Shown one piece after another: positions 1 through 10,617 of a stretch of 64,000 nucleotides of DNA. The stretch comes from Anastatus disparis (taxonomy: Eukaryota; Arthropoda; Insecta; Hymenoptera; Eupelmidae). The stretch covers positions 672,001-736,000 of the forward strand of contig JAFFSR010000019.1 of NCBI GenBank assembly GCA_017163975.1, given 5' to 3'. The notes beneath the pieces are model-generated. The model was not told where the DNA came from and made no database searches. It saw nothing but the letters and a program-made list of their open reading frames with translations. The position numbers and the translations under genes are program-made. Position 1 is the first letter of the stretch; each line of letters starts with the position of its first letter.

Positions 1-468
1 AAAAACTGTCATTAATCAGTGAACTGACCCCGAGCCTCGTATACATGATTTTGTCTGTGATATGAAATAAGTAACTCAATTTGTGAATACACAAACTCTG
101 TACAAATCTTCATATATGAACGGCATCGCTCCAGACCTCACTAAAAGGCCTTCTTGAGTGTAAAAGGCGATATGCATAATTGTAGTAACTAGTTTCTTAA
201 CTATTACTTATAAATATCGTCTGAATTTTGGTAAGAAATTCGATTGTTTTTATTATTATTTAATTGTCAAATATAATCATGCTCGAATATAGTTTAAAAC
301 CATAATTCATAATAGCATACTTTAGATAATGATTGTTTTGTAGATGTAGAGTAGAATAATTCAATCGTAATGTTAGAATATATAAAAATTAATTGAATTA
401 AAAACCAAATTTCAGACTTGATGTCGTTGACATTGATTACAGCTATAAGTGTAAGAGAAAATAAAATA
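1..468. other. AT-rich sequence without recognisable gene
   Basis: I see no coding segment, RNA gene or clear repeat here. The only open frame of note (minus strand, 70 codons) is AT-driven and has no recognisable domain. Confidence 0.5.
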
Positions 469-470
469 TT

Positions 471-680
471 TTGCACATGAGATCGCACGTGAGATTTCAT
501 GTGCAATCGGGTATCGGGGAAAATTAATTTTTTTGCACATGAAATTCCACCTGAGATCTCACGTGAGATCGGGTATCAGGAAAAATAAAGTTTCGCAGCA
601 CATGAGATCTCAGGTGAGATCTAAGTTGTCATATGAGATCTCGTTTTATTTTCAATCGTGCGAGCTCATGTAAGATCGCA
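471..680. repeat. ~62-bp imperfect tandem repeat rich in palindromic hexamers
   Basis: The string TTGCACATGA recurs at 471 and 533, and GCACATGAGA at about 597, giving a period near 62 bp. Units carry variants of CACATGAGATC and TCACGTGAGATCGGGTATC. The pieces CATGAGATCTCA and CACGTGAGAT are nearly self-complementary, so each unit can fold on itself. No gene overlaps. It may be a subterminal repeat of a DNA element, but no termini were found. Confidence 0.6.
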
Positions 681-700
681 TGAAATTTTGTTCAGTAGGG

Positions 701-3004
701 ATAGTAATTTTTGTCATACATTCGAAAAATTCTATAATTTCTTGTCAAAATACCCTTTGCGTATGCGATTTCGACAACTAACGATACCAGCATATGTTAA
801 ACCAAGAAATCCTGTTACTTGACGTTAAAATTTGTGTCCAACTTCAGCAAGCGGTGAGAGTTCAGTACACTTCATATATAAGTCCGATCCATCTGACCAT
901 TACTAAAATACGCGCATGTTTACTAGCGACCTCTGCGGCGTTACGTTTATATTAGGTTCGATATGATATAGGTCAGATTAATTCACAGCGATTGAATAAA
1001 TATATACATTTTCAAAAACATAATTTAAAAATTTTGTTTATTATATATTTAATATCTAAATAAAAACTGATGAAAAATATTAATAATTAATAAAAAAAAT
1101 TAAAAACTAATATAAATGGATAAAAAATATTATTTTGTAATATCAATAGATAAAATCGGATAAAAAGGGATAAAATATAATAAAATGTCCGAATTCATAC
1201 AAATCGAAAACAACTCTGCTTGTGCTAGCAGAATAAAAGTCTTTAACGAGAGTAACTTAACGTACGATTCTTGTAACGTTATAGTACAATTAAAGGAGTT
1301 TTTTTTTTTAAAACAAAAATTGATCAATAGATCTGTTTCTCGTGAATTGATCAATAAGATCGATGAGATCAATAAGAATTAATTTTCAATTGATCAAATT
1401 AATGGAAATACATTATTTCATGTATCGTCTTATATCGATACATGGGCTCATCGGCTCAAAAATAATTTAAAGGAGAGTGTCGTAGAAAAACATACAGTTC
1501 GAACATGAGATATTATTATTAACTACATAGACACTGATTACCATAAGGAGTTTTTAAAATAAATGAAGAAATAGGATTATGAAAAAGAAATGCTTTTTCA
1601 GCGATTATAAAGAAATAATTTTATAGTTCACTATATAATCTGAGAAAGAAATTAACGAGTATATTTTGGATTAATTTTACAAGTCAAAAAGGAATTAAAA
1701 TAAGTATCAAAGGTAAAATGGCTAGTTGATAAATATATCGGAAATACCAAAAACTGATTGGAATGCATGACGAGCAACGTAACAGCAGCTAAGACTACAG
1801 ATTAAAGGACTTAGATTCTATCGATTTTCATAGTTGATACTTATATGTATAAAGTAATTAGTTAACAATTTTCATTGTGTTACAAGAGCAACTGGATGAC
1901 CAATTATACAGAAAAGGATTATTCAAAACGTAAAAGACGAGAAAAATAAAGAAAATATAAAAATAAATTTAAATGAAATTGTTAACGCAACATTGTTAAT
2001 TAATTCTTGAAAATTATTAAAGGGAGGATAAGTAAAACGAGTAACGAAATTTCAATGAAACGAGTTAAATTTAATAACAAAAGTAGAAACATCACGAGAT
2101 TTAGCAAAACGAGAAATACTAAGAAAAATATTAACGATTTAAAATTGGGAGCCAAGAGTAAGAGAAAAGACTTACAATGGAAACGATGAAAACTTAAAAT
2201 CAAAAGAGAAAAAAAATTGAGTTTAAGATCTTGAAATTAAAATCGATTTAAAACAACGTGAAAATAATCAATGACTGTTTTAAATTAAGTCAAAATTCTC
2301 GCTGACTCTGATGTGAGATATTAATTAACGAGTTTGTAATTAATTTTAAATTTCTAACGAGAATATTCACGAGATTAAGTTTGTTAACAAAACAACATCG
2401 TGAACTTAGGATCGGAGGGAGTAAATACGAGTTTAGGCACTGCTGACCAATATAAAATTTATCTTATCAGATAATACCTTTATGCAGATGCTCTACAGAT
2501 AATTTATTACATAAGTCAAAGTTTACGGACCAGTACTTGTGTATATATTTAAATAACGAGACAATTGATATGTACGTGGTCATGTGTCAAATAAAATGTT
2601 TATTACTGGAGTACAAATATAAAATTCTATGGATTAATAGAATTTGCGTTCGGAGAAAAGATTGATAATAAGTATACAATCTTAACAAACTACAACATAC
2701 TTAATTACAAGAGATAAAGAAGAAATGAGTGAAAATAATAAAAATTGTAGGAAATGAGTATAGATGCGTAAGCGCTAAGTTATACTCAAATTTCAATGAC
2801 ACTATAGTGAAAATAATAAGTGTTATAAAGGAGGCAATAGAAATTAAAAGGATAGATTTTGAAATCATGTCTGCAGAGAATATCGAGATAACTTCTCTTA
2901 ACAGAAGAACGATGATTTGATATGGATAAGACATTTTTCTTAAATGATTTAAGGAGTTACAGAAAACTTATAAATATATCAAGGATTATAATTTTAAAAT
3001 ATCG
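701..3004. other. AT-rich region upstream of Copia fragment, no supported gene
   Basis: Mostly A-rich sequence. A 65-codon open frame at 1185-1382 (+) and a Lys/Arg-rich 60-codon frame at 2007-2189 show no domain, and I do not call them genes. The sequence just before the Copia reading frame does not encode the missing integrase, protease or gag, so the Copia element is truncated near 3005 and this stretch is unrelated or too decayed to read. Confidence 0.5.
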
Positions 3005-3010
3005 GAAAGC

Positions 3011-5134
3011 ATGGGCAATGTGGCTCTGGGATCTGCTGTATTCGCATATAACAGATTGCCACATGCTTCAAATGATATGATGTCACCGTTAGAGAAATTT
3101 GCTCCTTATCACAAGATAGACATCACTCAACTGAAACGGTTTGGCTGCCTAGCTTACATGAAGGTGCAAAGGAAAACTGGTCCTAAATTTCGAGGTATTG
3201 GAAGTAGAACTGTCTTGGTTGGATACAAGGAAACAGGCTACGTTTTGTTCAAACCTGAAGAAGGAAAGTTCTACGAGAGTCGAGACGTCAGGTTCAACGA
3301 GAAGCTAGTCTTTGCTGATAAGTATAAACGTAGAGAACTAAATAACTGGGAGACACTGGACAGCGAGGTAAATCGTGATACATGGTTTACTGAATTCGAG
3401 AATGAAAAGGAGAATCAGACAACGAGAACGGAGGGAGTGCCTAAAAGAGGAAGAGGTCGTCCAAGGAAAGTGAAGGAAAATATCACTAATGAAGAAATTT
3501 TAACTGAAGAAACTACTACAGCTTTGATTGCTAAACTAAATGGAGACCCTGCCACGTATCAAGAAGCCATGTCATCAACTGATAAACAACGATGGAAGGA
3601 GGCTATCGAGGACGAATTAAATTCTATTCATAAAAACAACGTTTGGAGAACAGTTGATAGACCAGAGACGAGAAATGGAAAGAAACCCAACATCATTGAT
3701 TCTAGATGGGTTCTGAGGAAAAAGGAGGACCCAGATGGTAACACAAAATACAAGGCTAGGCTTGTTATCAGAGGTTTTAAAGATAGGAATGTTTATGACC
3801 TGCAGGAAACTTACGCACCAGTTTCACGTCTGCCCTTAATTAGATCTGTGCTAGCCATCGCAAATCTATTTAATATGGACATCTGTCAAATGGATGTTAA
3901 AACAGCGTTCTTGAATGGCATTCTCAATAATGAAGTTTACATGGAGATTCCTGGTGGAGTAAACTGCACAGCAGAAACGAGACGAGACAAAGTGTGTAAA
4001 CTTGAAAAAGCTTTATACGGACTGAAAGTCAGTCCCAAGTGCTGGAACGAAAGATTTCGTGCAACCGCTCTCAAACTTAATTTAAAAACCTATGACGATG
4101 AGCCATGTCTATTTACTTGGTGCGAAAACAACAGACTTTTAATTCTTGTGCTTCATGTAGACGATGTGATGCTGGTCAGTAACGACAAAGGAAAATTGAA
4201 CGAGATAAAGCAAAATTTAATGAAGGAGTTTGAAATGACGGTCATCGGAGAACCTAAAGTATTTCTAGGACTTGAGATACACAGAAATCGAGAAGAGAAG
4301 AATCTGAGTATCAAACAAGAGAAATACATTGACAAGATGCTAATTAAGTTTGGATTCGATAAGGAACATCCTCAAAGGACTCCTATGGTCACAAATCAAA
4401 TAGCCAACAGAGATAGAAAAGATCACGAAGAAAACGAGGATTTGAACACAATTATAAACACAGAAAATAGTTCAAATCGACCTTATCGAGAGGCTGTTGG
4501 TACTTTGCTCTACTTGGCTAACACTTGCAGACCGGACATTGCTTACGCAGTGAATGTTCTCAGTCGACATCAAATCAACCCGTCTGAAAAGGAATGGAAA
4601 ATGTTAGAACGAGTATTCAGATATCTGAAAGACACTAAAGATATAGGCTTAAATTACTTTGGTAAAGGTGACTCTCTACAAGGTTTTTCAGATGCGAGTT
4701 TTGGAGATTGTAAAGGATCTCTGACAACGAGTGGGTACGTAATAAAGTTGTATGGAGACACTGTAGTTTGGAGAACGAAGAAACAGCAGTATGTTGCTCT
4801 ATCAACTTGTCAGGCTGAATACGTAGCCATGAGCGACTGCTGTCAGGAGCTCATTTCTTTATATAACTCTTTAAAAAGATTTCTCAAGAACGAGTTCACA
4901 CCCATGGCTTTATGGTGTGATAATCGAGCTGCGGAAGCAAGTGTTAAAACTGGAGGAGGAGGAAAATTGAGACATATGACTGAGATCAAGGAGCATTACG
5001 TTCGAGAATGTGTCACGAGAGATCTGGTTAAAGTAAATTGGTTAGCTTCGAAAGAGCAAATAGTGGATGTATTGACTAAGCCCTTATCGTTCGAGTTGCA
5101 TGCTAAATTGATGAAATTAATCTTAAATATATAA
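3011..5134 (+). CDS. pol: Copia-type pol polyprotein, 5'-truncated (integrase C-terminus, RT, RNase H)
   Basis: The 707-residue open frame would copy element RNA into DNA inside cytoplasmic particles. The first ~90 residues match the end of a Ty1/Copia integrase core and its C-terminal region. A basic linker (GRGRPRKVKE) follows. The RVT_2 reverse transcriptase starts near residue 230 (RWVLRKKEDPDG), with QMDVKTAFLNG near 290 and the active site LHVDDV near 380. RNase H begins near 555 (FSDASFGDCKG) with the conserved LSTCQAEYVA, and the end carries VDVLTKPL, typical of Copia C-termini. Complete Copia polyproteins are about 1300-1500 residues, so gag, protease and most of the integrase are missing. 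The methionine at 3011 is only the first in frame, not a genuine start. No internal stop is present, so this copy is younger than the second Copia element at 47-54 kb. The polypurine tract and 3' LTR follow directly. Confidence 0.93.
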   Translation: MGNVALGSAVFAYNRLPHASNDMMSPLEKFAPYHKIDITQLKRFGCLAYMKVQRKTGPKFRGIGSRTVLVGYKETGYVLFKPEEGKFYESRDVRFNEKLVFADKYKRRELNNWETLDSEVNRDTWFTEFENEKENQTTRTEGVPKRGRGRPRKVKENITNEEILTEETTTALIAKLNGDPATYQEAMSSTDKQRWKEAIEDELNSIHKNNVWRTVDRPETRNGKKPNIIDSRWVLRKKEDPDGNTKYKARLVIRGFKDRNVYDLQETYAPVSRLPLIRSVLAIANLFNMDICQMDVKTAFLNGILNNEVYMEIPGGVNCTAETRRDKVCKLEKALYGLKVSPKCWNERFRATALKLNLKTYDDEPCLFTWCENNRLLILVLHVDDVMLVSNDKGKLNEIKQNLMKEFEMTVIGEPKVFLGLEIHRNREEKNLSIKQEKYIDKMLIKFGFDKEHPQRTPMVTNQIANRDRKDHEENEDLNTIINTENSSNRPYREAVGTLLYLANTCRPDIAYAVNVLSRHQINPSEKEWKMLERVFRYLKDTKDIGLNYFGKGDSLQGFSDASFGDCKGSLTTSGYVIKLYGDTVVWRTKKQQYVALSTCQAEYVAMSDCCQELISLYNSLKRFLKNEFTPMALWCDNRAAEASVKTGGGGKLRHMTEIKEHYVRECVTRDLVKVNWLASKEQIVDVLTKPLSFELHAKLMKLILNI

Positions 5135-5246
5135 AATGTTTTTATATAATCTATAAATTGTTTCTCTGTTACAGGAAGTAAAAATTTGAAGAAGTAATTG
5201 GGAGTGATGGTCGGTCAGAGGTTTTCTTTTAATTTTCTTTAAATAT

Positions 5247-5257
5247 GCGGGAGGGAG
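5247..5257 (+). promoter_or_regulatory. Polypurine tract of the Copia element
   Basis: The purine run GGGAGGGAG lies immediately before the TG that opens the 3' LTR. It is the expected primer site for plus-strand DNA synthesis. Confidence 0.7.
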
Positions 5258-5540
5258 TGTCAAGAGTGTGCGCATATTTTACGTTTGGGTTTTTGTGAAG
5301 GCTGCCGTGGGCAGAAGCGCCCTCTTAGCTTCTCTCTCTCTGTATATGCGTCGGTCGGTCTGTCAGTCCTTGTTGAGCGACACATCGTAGAGCCTCCAGA
5401 CTTTATTAGCGTAGATCTGTATTCTTGGTGTTTTATACGAGTGTGCTTTGTAAAGGGAGTGTATTGTTAAAACAATAAATACTTTAAATACAATTTGTGT
5501 GTGACTCTTTGCTGTGTCTACGTAGTTAAAACTATTAACA
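5258..5540 (+). repeat. 3' LTR of Copia element
   Basis: The boundaries are inferred from TG at 5258 directly after the purine tract and CA at 5540 (ATTAACA), giving a 283-bp LTR. A polyadenylation signal AATAAA lies at 5474-5479. No 5' LTR is present in the window, so the pair cannot be compared and no target duplication can be scored. A 61-codon open frame inside it is not a gene. Confidence 0.65.
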
Positions 5541-5868
5541 ACCTCGCCCCTAAATTGAAATATACTAATACCTTTTATTTAATTTTATTACTTATTATTG
5601 TATTTTATCCATTTTTATCCACTGTTATCCATATTTATATATTTTCATTATCTTTTTTCATTTTTTATTACTTTCAAATAGTTTTTATTCATTTTTATTA
5701 TTTATTATCATTTTTTATTAATTATTATTTAAAATCTTTTTCGCTAGGGTAGGCGATAAAATTTCTTTAATTTCACTCAATTCTATAGCTGAAATGGCAT
5801 TAGATATTGTTCGTTTATAAAAATTTTCAATAACTACATTTTTTTTTGCTTTAAAACATTGCCAACGG
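5541..5868. other. AT-rich spacer, no gene
   Basis: T-rich sequence with repeated TTTTATCCATTT-like words at 5598-5740. It resembles the reverse complement of 1030-1185. No coding or RNA gene is seen. Confidence 0.45.
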
Positions 5869-5994
5869 GTCAGACCATTTATTAGTTTCTTGCTCTGTAA
5901 CTGGGAACTAGTAAGACCATTTACCAGTTACTTGCTCTGTAACTGAAAACTGGTCAGACCATTTACTAGTTACTTGCTCTGTAACTGGTAACTA
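5869..5994. repeat. Three 42-bp tandem units
   Basis: Units begin at 5869 (GTCAGACCATTT), 5911 (GTAAGACCATTT) and 5953 (GTCAGACCATTT), each exactly 42 bp long. Each carries AGTT(A/T)CTTGCTCTGTAACTG. They differ at only a few positions. Confidence 0.85.
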
Positions 5995-6054
5995 GCGCAA
6001 GTATTCTCAATTACTTGACCGTTTCAAATGAAAAAACCATTTCCTTATTTACAA

Positions 6055-6270
6055 CTCTGGTAACTGGTAAATGGTCGAATCAGTTCACAGTAAGCGGGTG
6101 GGTAAATGATAAATGATTCAACCAGTTTGCAGTTACCACGTGGGTAAATGGTAAATGGTCGGACCAGTTGGTAGTTACTAGGTGAGTAACTATAAACTGG
6201 TCTGACCATTTACCATTTACTCACCCAGTAACTTGTAAATGGTCCGACCATTTACCAGCTGCTTACTCTT
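6055..6270. repeat. Palindromic extension of the 42-bp repeat
   Basis: Words such as GGTAAATGGTCGGACCAGTT occur on one side (about 6140-6170). Their reverse complements (AACTGGTCTGACCATTTACC, then GTCCGACCATTTACC) occur at 6190-6258. The block can fold into a long hairpin and shares words with the tandem units just upstream. Confidence 0.75.
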
Positions 6271-6477
6271 TTTTATGTTTTTTACATTTTTTAGAGAATT
6301 TTCAGTTTTTATTAGAGATAAAGAATGACTTCTGATCACCAGAATTTAGAGCTGTCGGACATTAAAAATAAGTTCACAATTCGATGAAAATTATTTACTT
6401 TCCAATTTAGATGTTATTAAAAAGGCTATTGTACAAAATTCAAAATAATCAATGAAATTAAAGCTGTAATAAAGGAA

Positions 6478-7031
6478 GTGATACATACATGGGAAGAATC
6501 ATCAGTAAAAATAAAACAATTAGATCATTGTGTTAAAAAACTAAAAAAACTTTACGACTTTCATGCAGAAGTTGAAAAATTTCAAGGCAAACCAAGTAAA
6601 AAAATCAATGATTTTTTAATGGAAATGCCTAATGTATTTGACATTTTTCAAGATAATTCCATCAAAATACTTGGCTCAATGAGTGATAAAGTAAATAAAG
6701 AGTTTTTTGCTAAACCAGTTGAATATATACAAACTAAGATGACTTCTATTGGAAGTGAAGACGTAAATAGGTAAATGTTATACTTGTAATTTGTCAAAAT
6801 TTAATTATTAATCCATTTGGTCTTTTTTCATAATTACATTTTATTGTAGATAAAAATATTTTAGTCCAAGGAAATTTTGGAACACTTGTCCAATCTCCAT
6901 CTTTAGAACTAATTGAACCAGAACTGGAACTGAGTCAATCATTTAGCCAAAATACAACAAGTGAATGTAAATATGCTAGCATGACTTCTAAACCTCGTTC
7001 AGCCTATGGTCCTGATTGTAGTCACAAGTAA
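6478..7031 (+). pseudogene. Unknown charged/coiled protein fragment, possibly two exons
   Basis: A 98-codon frame (6478-6774) encodes a Lys-rich helical stretch (KQLDHCVKKLKKLYDFH) and then FLMEMPNVFDIFQDN. A second open stretch, about 6849-7031, is in frame from NILVQGNFGTLVQSP to a stop after GPDCSHK. Between them lies a candidate intron of about 70-80 bp with an acceptor TTTTATTGTAG. A donor GTGAAG near 6756 would join the two frames, while the better-looking GTAAAT donor would not. The spacing of a helical KL..LKKLY segment followed by FL..MP.VFDI recalls a group of uncharacterised arthropod proteins in which a similar stretch ends in LFDI. That link is from memory and weak. No transposon hallmark is present, so this is the best candidate in the window for a remnant of a host gene. 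Confidence 0.35.
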
Positions 7032-7476
7032 AATATTGACTCAGAAACCAATGTAACGTAGAGTAAGTATTTTTCTTGCAAAAAATTGATAATTTTATCA
7101 TTTCTAATTGTATCATTAATAATTATACCAATGCGTACTATCTTGACTAATTGGTCGAAAAACAATTTTTGCTTTAAGTTATAACAAACTCAAAAATATT
7201 TGTATTAATTCTGGTTACATTTATTGATTAGTATCTCGATGTAGATGCACACATATAAAAGTTTACATAACAGTATTTAAGACTTATTGACACATAATTA
7301 TTCTTGTATCTAATAATAAAATGGAAGTGAGTCATATATATGTCCATAATAGTTAGCGAGGAACTCTGGAAGTCGTCTCATTATATCAGATTTAGATTCG
7401 GGCAGGCACTTCATGCATATATAACATTATGGTATTATATGTATTTTATTAAAATAAGAGCCTACAATGACCTTTT
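7032..7476. other. Non-coding spacer
   Basis: AT-rich sequence with no recognisable coding segment or repeat. It ends at the TA duplicated by the foldback that follows. Confidence 0.4.
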
Positions 7477-7478
7477 TA

Positions 7479-7912
7479 CTTGACTGTCTTGATTTGCACT
7501 TCGAGATTCAACTCTGGCTTCAACTTCAAAATAGTTATATAGCTTTATCATATGAATACCAAAATTGTAGAAGTTAAAGTAAACATACCTTAATTTGTTG
7601 TTGAAATATGTTAAAACTAAGTACCTTGCAAAATTTTAACCCTCTAGGTATGATAGATTTAAAGATTAAGTAAAAGCAAGATTTTGAACAAAGTATCATA
7701 TCGTAACCAACATTTTTTTACCCTTATTTAAAATCTAACATACCTAGGGGGTTAGAATTTGAGAAGCACTTCGTTTCAACATATTTGAACAATAATCAAG
7801 TTGTGTTTACTTTAACTTGTATAATTTTGGTGTTGATATGATTTAGCTATGTAATAATTTTGAAGTTGAAGCCATAGAGTTGGATCTCGAAGTGCAAATC
7901 AAGACAGTCAAG
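7479..7912. mobile_element. TA-flanked foldback (MITE-like), 434 bp
   Basis: Two arms of roughly 210 bp are inverted copies of each other around a centre near 7695. The terminal sequence is CTTGACTGTCTTGATTTGCA on the left, with its complement on the right. TA dinucleotides flank both ends (7477-7478 and 7913-7914), the target duplication of Tc1/mariner-type elements. There is no coding capacity, so it would have been mobilised in trans. Confidence 0.8.
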
Positions 7913-8035
7913 TAAAAACTGTTCTTACAGACTGTTTCTAAACCACATTTTGAATTTTCACATGGATTTTTTACATAAAAAATCAAACCTCTTACTACAA
8001 TACAGTACGTACAACACCGTTTTAAGTATGCTTAA

Positions 8036-8490
8036 GGTGACCGCCTGTAGCTGCATCTCATATAATAAAAAAGAGGGTGTTTTTTTTCATAAATAAATAA
8101 AGCTGGAGCTTTATTATAATATAACTTTTACGAATTTGCTATTTGAATATTCTTATAGCTGTGTTCGAAACCAAGATTTAAAAAAAAAAAAAAAAACTCT
8201 CTTAGGCCATGCGACTCTTTATTATTATAACTAAAATGATAATAACATACAAATAATGACGTCAAAGCTGGAGTCGTGGGGGGATGCTTATCTTTGCGCG
8301 TGAGGAAAGTTAACAAAGGATCCCGTTCTAATAAAATTCGTAAAAAGTAACCGTAGCTTCGTAAATAATGGGCTGATTTTGATGTTTTTTTTTAATCTGG
8401 GGTACCTTGAAAAATTATTAATATTGGTGCAAATAGTTTTTCAAAATAGGGTGTGATTAAGTTAAAACAACTGTACCTAATACGGACACC
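8036..8490. mobile_element. Candidate TTAA-flanked non-autonomous element
   Basis: TTAA at 8032-8035 is followed by GGTGACCG. The complement of GGTGTCCG is followed by TTAA at 8491-8494. The inverted match is only eight bases with one mismatch, so the call rests mainly on the paired TTAA. Homopolymer T and A runs fill the inside. Confidence 0.35.
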
Positions 8491-9065
8491 TTAAACGCAA
8501 ATGATTGTTGCGGCTCACTAAATCAATATTTTTAGACGTGTAATGTCTTATTTTAAAGCTAAAAAAAAAACTTTGAAATAAGATATCATGAGATTCATTA
8601 CGATCAATATTTACGAAATTTGCGTGGGTTCACGTAAATGTTGTAAATGAACTTACCTTATTATTCCTCGTAATTATTACATTTAGAACCTGGAAACAAG
8701 TTTAATTAAAATTTTCATTGTTTCTATATTTTAACTAATTATCATAATTAATTTTTAGTTTCAATAAATGAAAAAATAATTATTAATAATTGCAAAAACT
8801 TCAATAGTAATAATAAAAATTATCTCGTTTTTTTTTACTTTTCTTTGTTTTTCATGCAAAAAAATTTTTTCATCATTAAATATATTTTTATTTTCTTTCT
8901 AAAATTAAACTACTGAGATTTTGATGTAAGAAATATTTTAAAAATAACACAGAAAAAATCGATAAACAAAGGGTAATTTGAATATTTAAATTTGTATTTA
9001 AATAAACATTGAATTTCAGCAACAGCTTTTCATATATTATATAGATTAAAGTTATTATTTCTAGC

Positions 9066-9212
9066 AATTGTAATGGGAAAAGTTGCTCCAATGTCAAGGC
9101 AATCGAAATTGAAAACGACGCATGCAAAGAAAGTGATAATATAAATTGTAATATTTTTATAGAGGAAAAAGAAAGTGAGCCAACCGCAAAAAAAAGAAAA
9201 ATTAATATTTAA
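9066..9212 (+). pseudogene. Terminal-exon-like coding fragment of unknown origin
   Basis: A 48-codon open stretch ends at TAA (9210-9212). It is preceded by a splice-acceptor-like TTATTTCTAG (about 9055-9064). It encodes an acidic region (IEIENDACKESD) and ends in a basic cluster TAKKRKINI, which resembles a nuclear localisation signal. It sits between the inverted arms of a foldback element. It may be the end of a degraded transposase or a captured host exon; no family is recognised. Confidence 0.4.
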
Positions 9213-9226
9213 TAAAAATATCTTTT

Positions 9227-9695
9227 TTTTTTTTTTTTTTTTTTCATTTGCTGCCCTAGTGGCCCCTGGTATTCCCAGCCTATCGGCTATATACCGGCAT
9301 CCCGCACCACCTCTGTGTGAGGATGTTCCTACCTAACCTCTTTTTTTTATCTTAACCTAGTTTCAGATCCTCGTTTTTTAGCTAAGCTAAATTACCCAAT
9401 CCCCGAGAAATCATGGACTGCCGCGTTCCAAGAGCAGTCGGTAAGCAGATTTCTACGGTCGGTTCCTGCATTTACCCAGGCTTTTTAGACCTGTGACGTA
9501 GGGAAAACTCCCCCAGGAAAAAACCCACGCCAGGAACATTAACCCATCGCACTCAGAGATTCTTTTTCCGATGAAAAAAGCCTGAAAAAAATTTTCAGGT
9601 GTTTTCACCGGGAATCGAACCCCCGACCGCTTGGAGCGAAAGTGTAGAGACCGTATAAGGCGTGCGCCTTAGCCGGTTACGCCACTGACGCTCTT
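9227..9695 (-). mobile_element. tRNA-derived SINE with 21-bp target duplication
   Basis: On the minus strand the element starts near 9695 with a tRNA-like head. The pol III A box TGGCGTAACCGG lies at 9684-9673 and the B box GGTTCGATTCC at 9621-9611. A ~370-bp body follows and ends in a poly(A) tail, seen as the T run from 9227. The 21-bp sequence beginning TATTTAATAAAA is repeated at 9206-9226 and 9696-9716, a classic LINE-mediated target duplication. It is not a functional tRNA: the acceptor stem does not close and the sequence continues past the tRNA end. Confidence 0.9.
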
Positions 9696-10094
9696 TATTT
9701 AATAAAAATATCTTTTACACGAAAATAAATATTTTTTTATCCTTCTTCCATAAATTTTATCCTTTTACATTATAATTTTTTCAATATATATTAATATTCT
9801 ATAATGAAATAAAAGATAAAAATAGTTCCAATCAAAAAGCAATTTTCATATCAATTTTTCTATTATATTTAGAAAATATTCTTCACATGAAAATCGTAAT
9901 AGTTTAATTTTAGAAAGAAAATAAAAATATATTTAATGATGAAAAAAATTTTTTGCATAAAAAACAAAGAAAAGTAAAAAAAAACGAAATAATTTTTGTT
10001 GTTACTATTAAAATTTTTACAATTATTTAAAATTATGTAAAATAAAATTAAAAATAAAATATTTATAATTAATTTTATATTATATTTTTGGAAA

Positions 10095-10200
10095 AGTTGC
10101 GCAAAAAGTTGCGTCACTTTTGGCTCGATAAAGCGACACGAAAAGTGATATAAAAAGTGACGCGAAAAGTGACTCAAAAAGTGACGCAAAATATTGCATC
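10095..10200. repeat. Short tandem repeat of AAAAAGTGACGC-like words
   Basis: Variants of AAAAGTGACGCG and AAAAGTTGCGC recur about every 12 bases. Confidence 0.7.
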
Positions 10201-10617
10201 ATAAGTTCCGTGATCATTTTCAGGAGGGATGAAAGAAGACCAAATTCCTTTTTTTTCAAGCCTTTATAAGCTTATTTTGCTTTAGCCATAGTCCTATGAC
10301 CATTCGATAGATTCTTGTTCCTATAATTGCTCCCATGTAAGGTTCAAGCTTAAGTGCTGGATGAAAATGATTTTCCCAAACATATTTAGCTTCAATATTC
10401 TTTCAATAATAATTTATTTTATTATGAGATATTTAGTTAGTACTCATCCTTTTTTACCAATGAAACTATGTATTTGTTGTAAGAGTTAAAAAATACATAG
10501 CTAACTATTATACTGATTGTTGTTAGAATTACTCGTACTAACCTTAAATCAGCTGGAAACTAAAAAATAATATTTAATATGAAGTAATCATTTTATATTT
10601 ATTTTACAATTCAAATT
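10201..10617. other. Non-coding spacer
   Basis: No gene or repeat recognised. Confidence 0.4.

Larger units (their letters stand above)
8750..10070. mobile_element. Foldback element carrying an exon-like fragment and a SINE
   Basis: The segment 8750-8950 is the reverse complement of about 9870-10070, with long matching stretches (for example TTTAATTTTAGAAAGAAAAT at about 9904 mirrored at about 8893). The arms are roughly 200 bp. Between them lie an open reading segment (9066-9212) and a SINE (9227-9695). Exact termini and target duplication were not resolved. Confidence 0.65.

Noticed and set aside
9610..9693. Minus-strand tRNA gene
   Set aside because: A and B boxes are present, but the sequence is the head of a SINE with poly(A) tail and target duplication, and the acceptor stem does not close.
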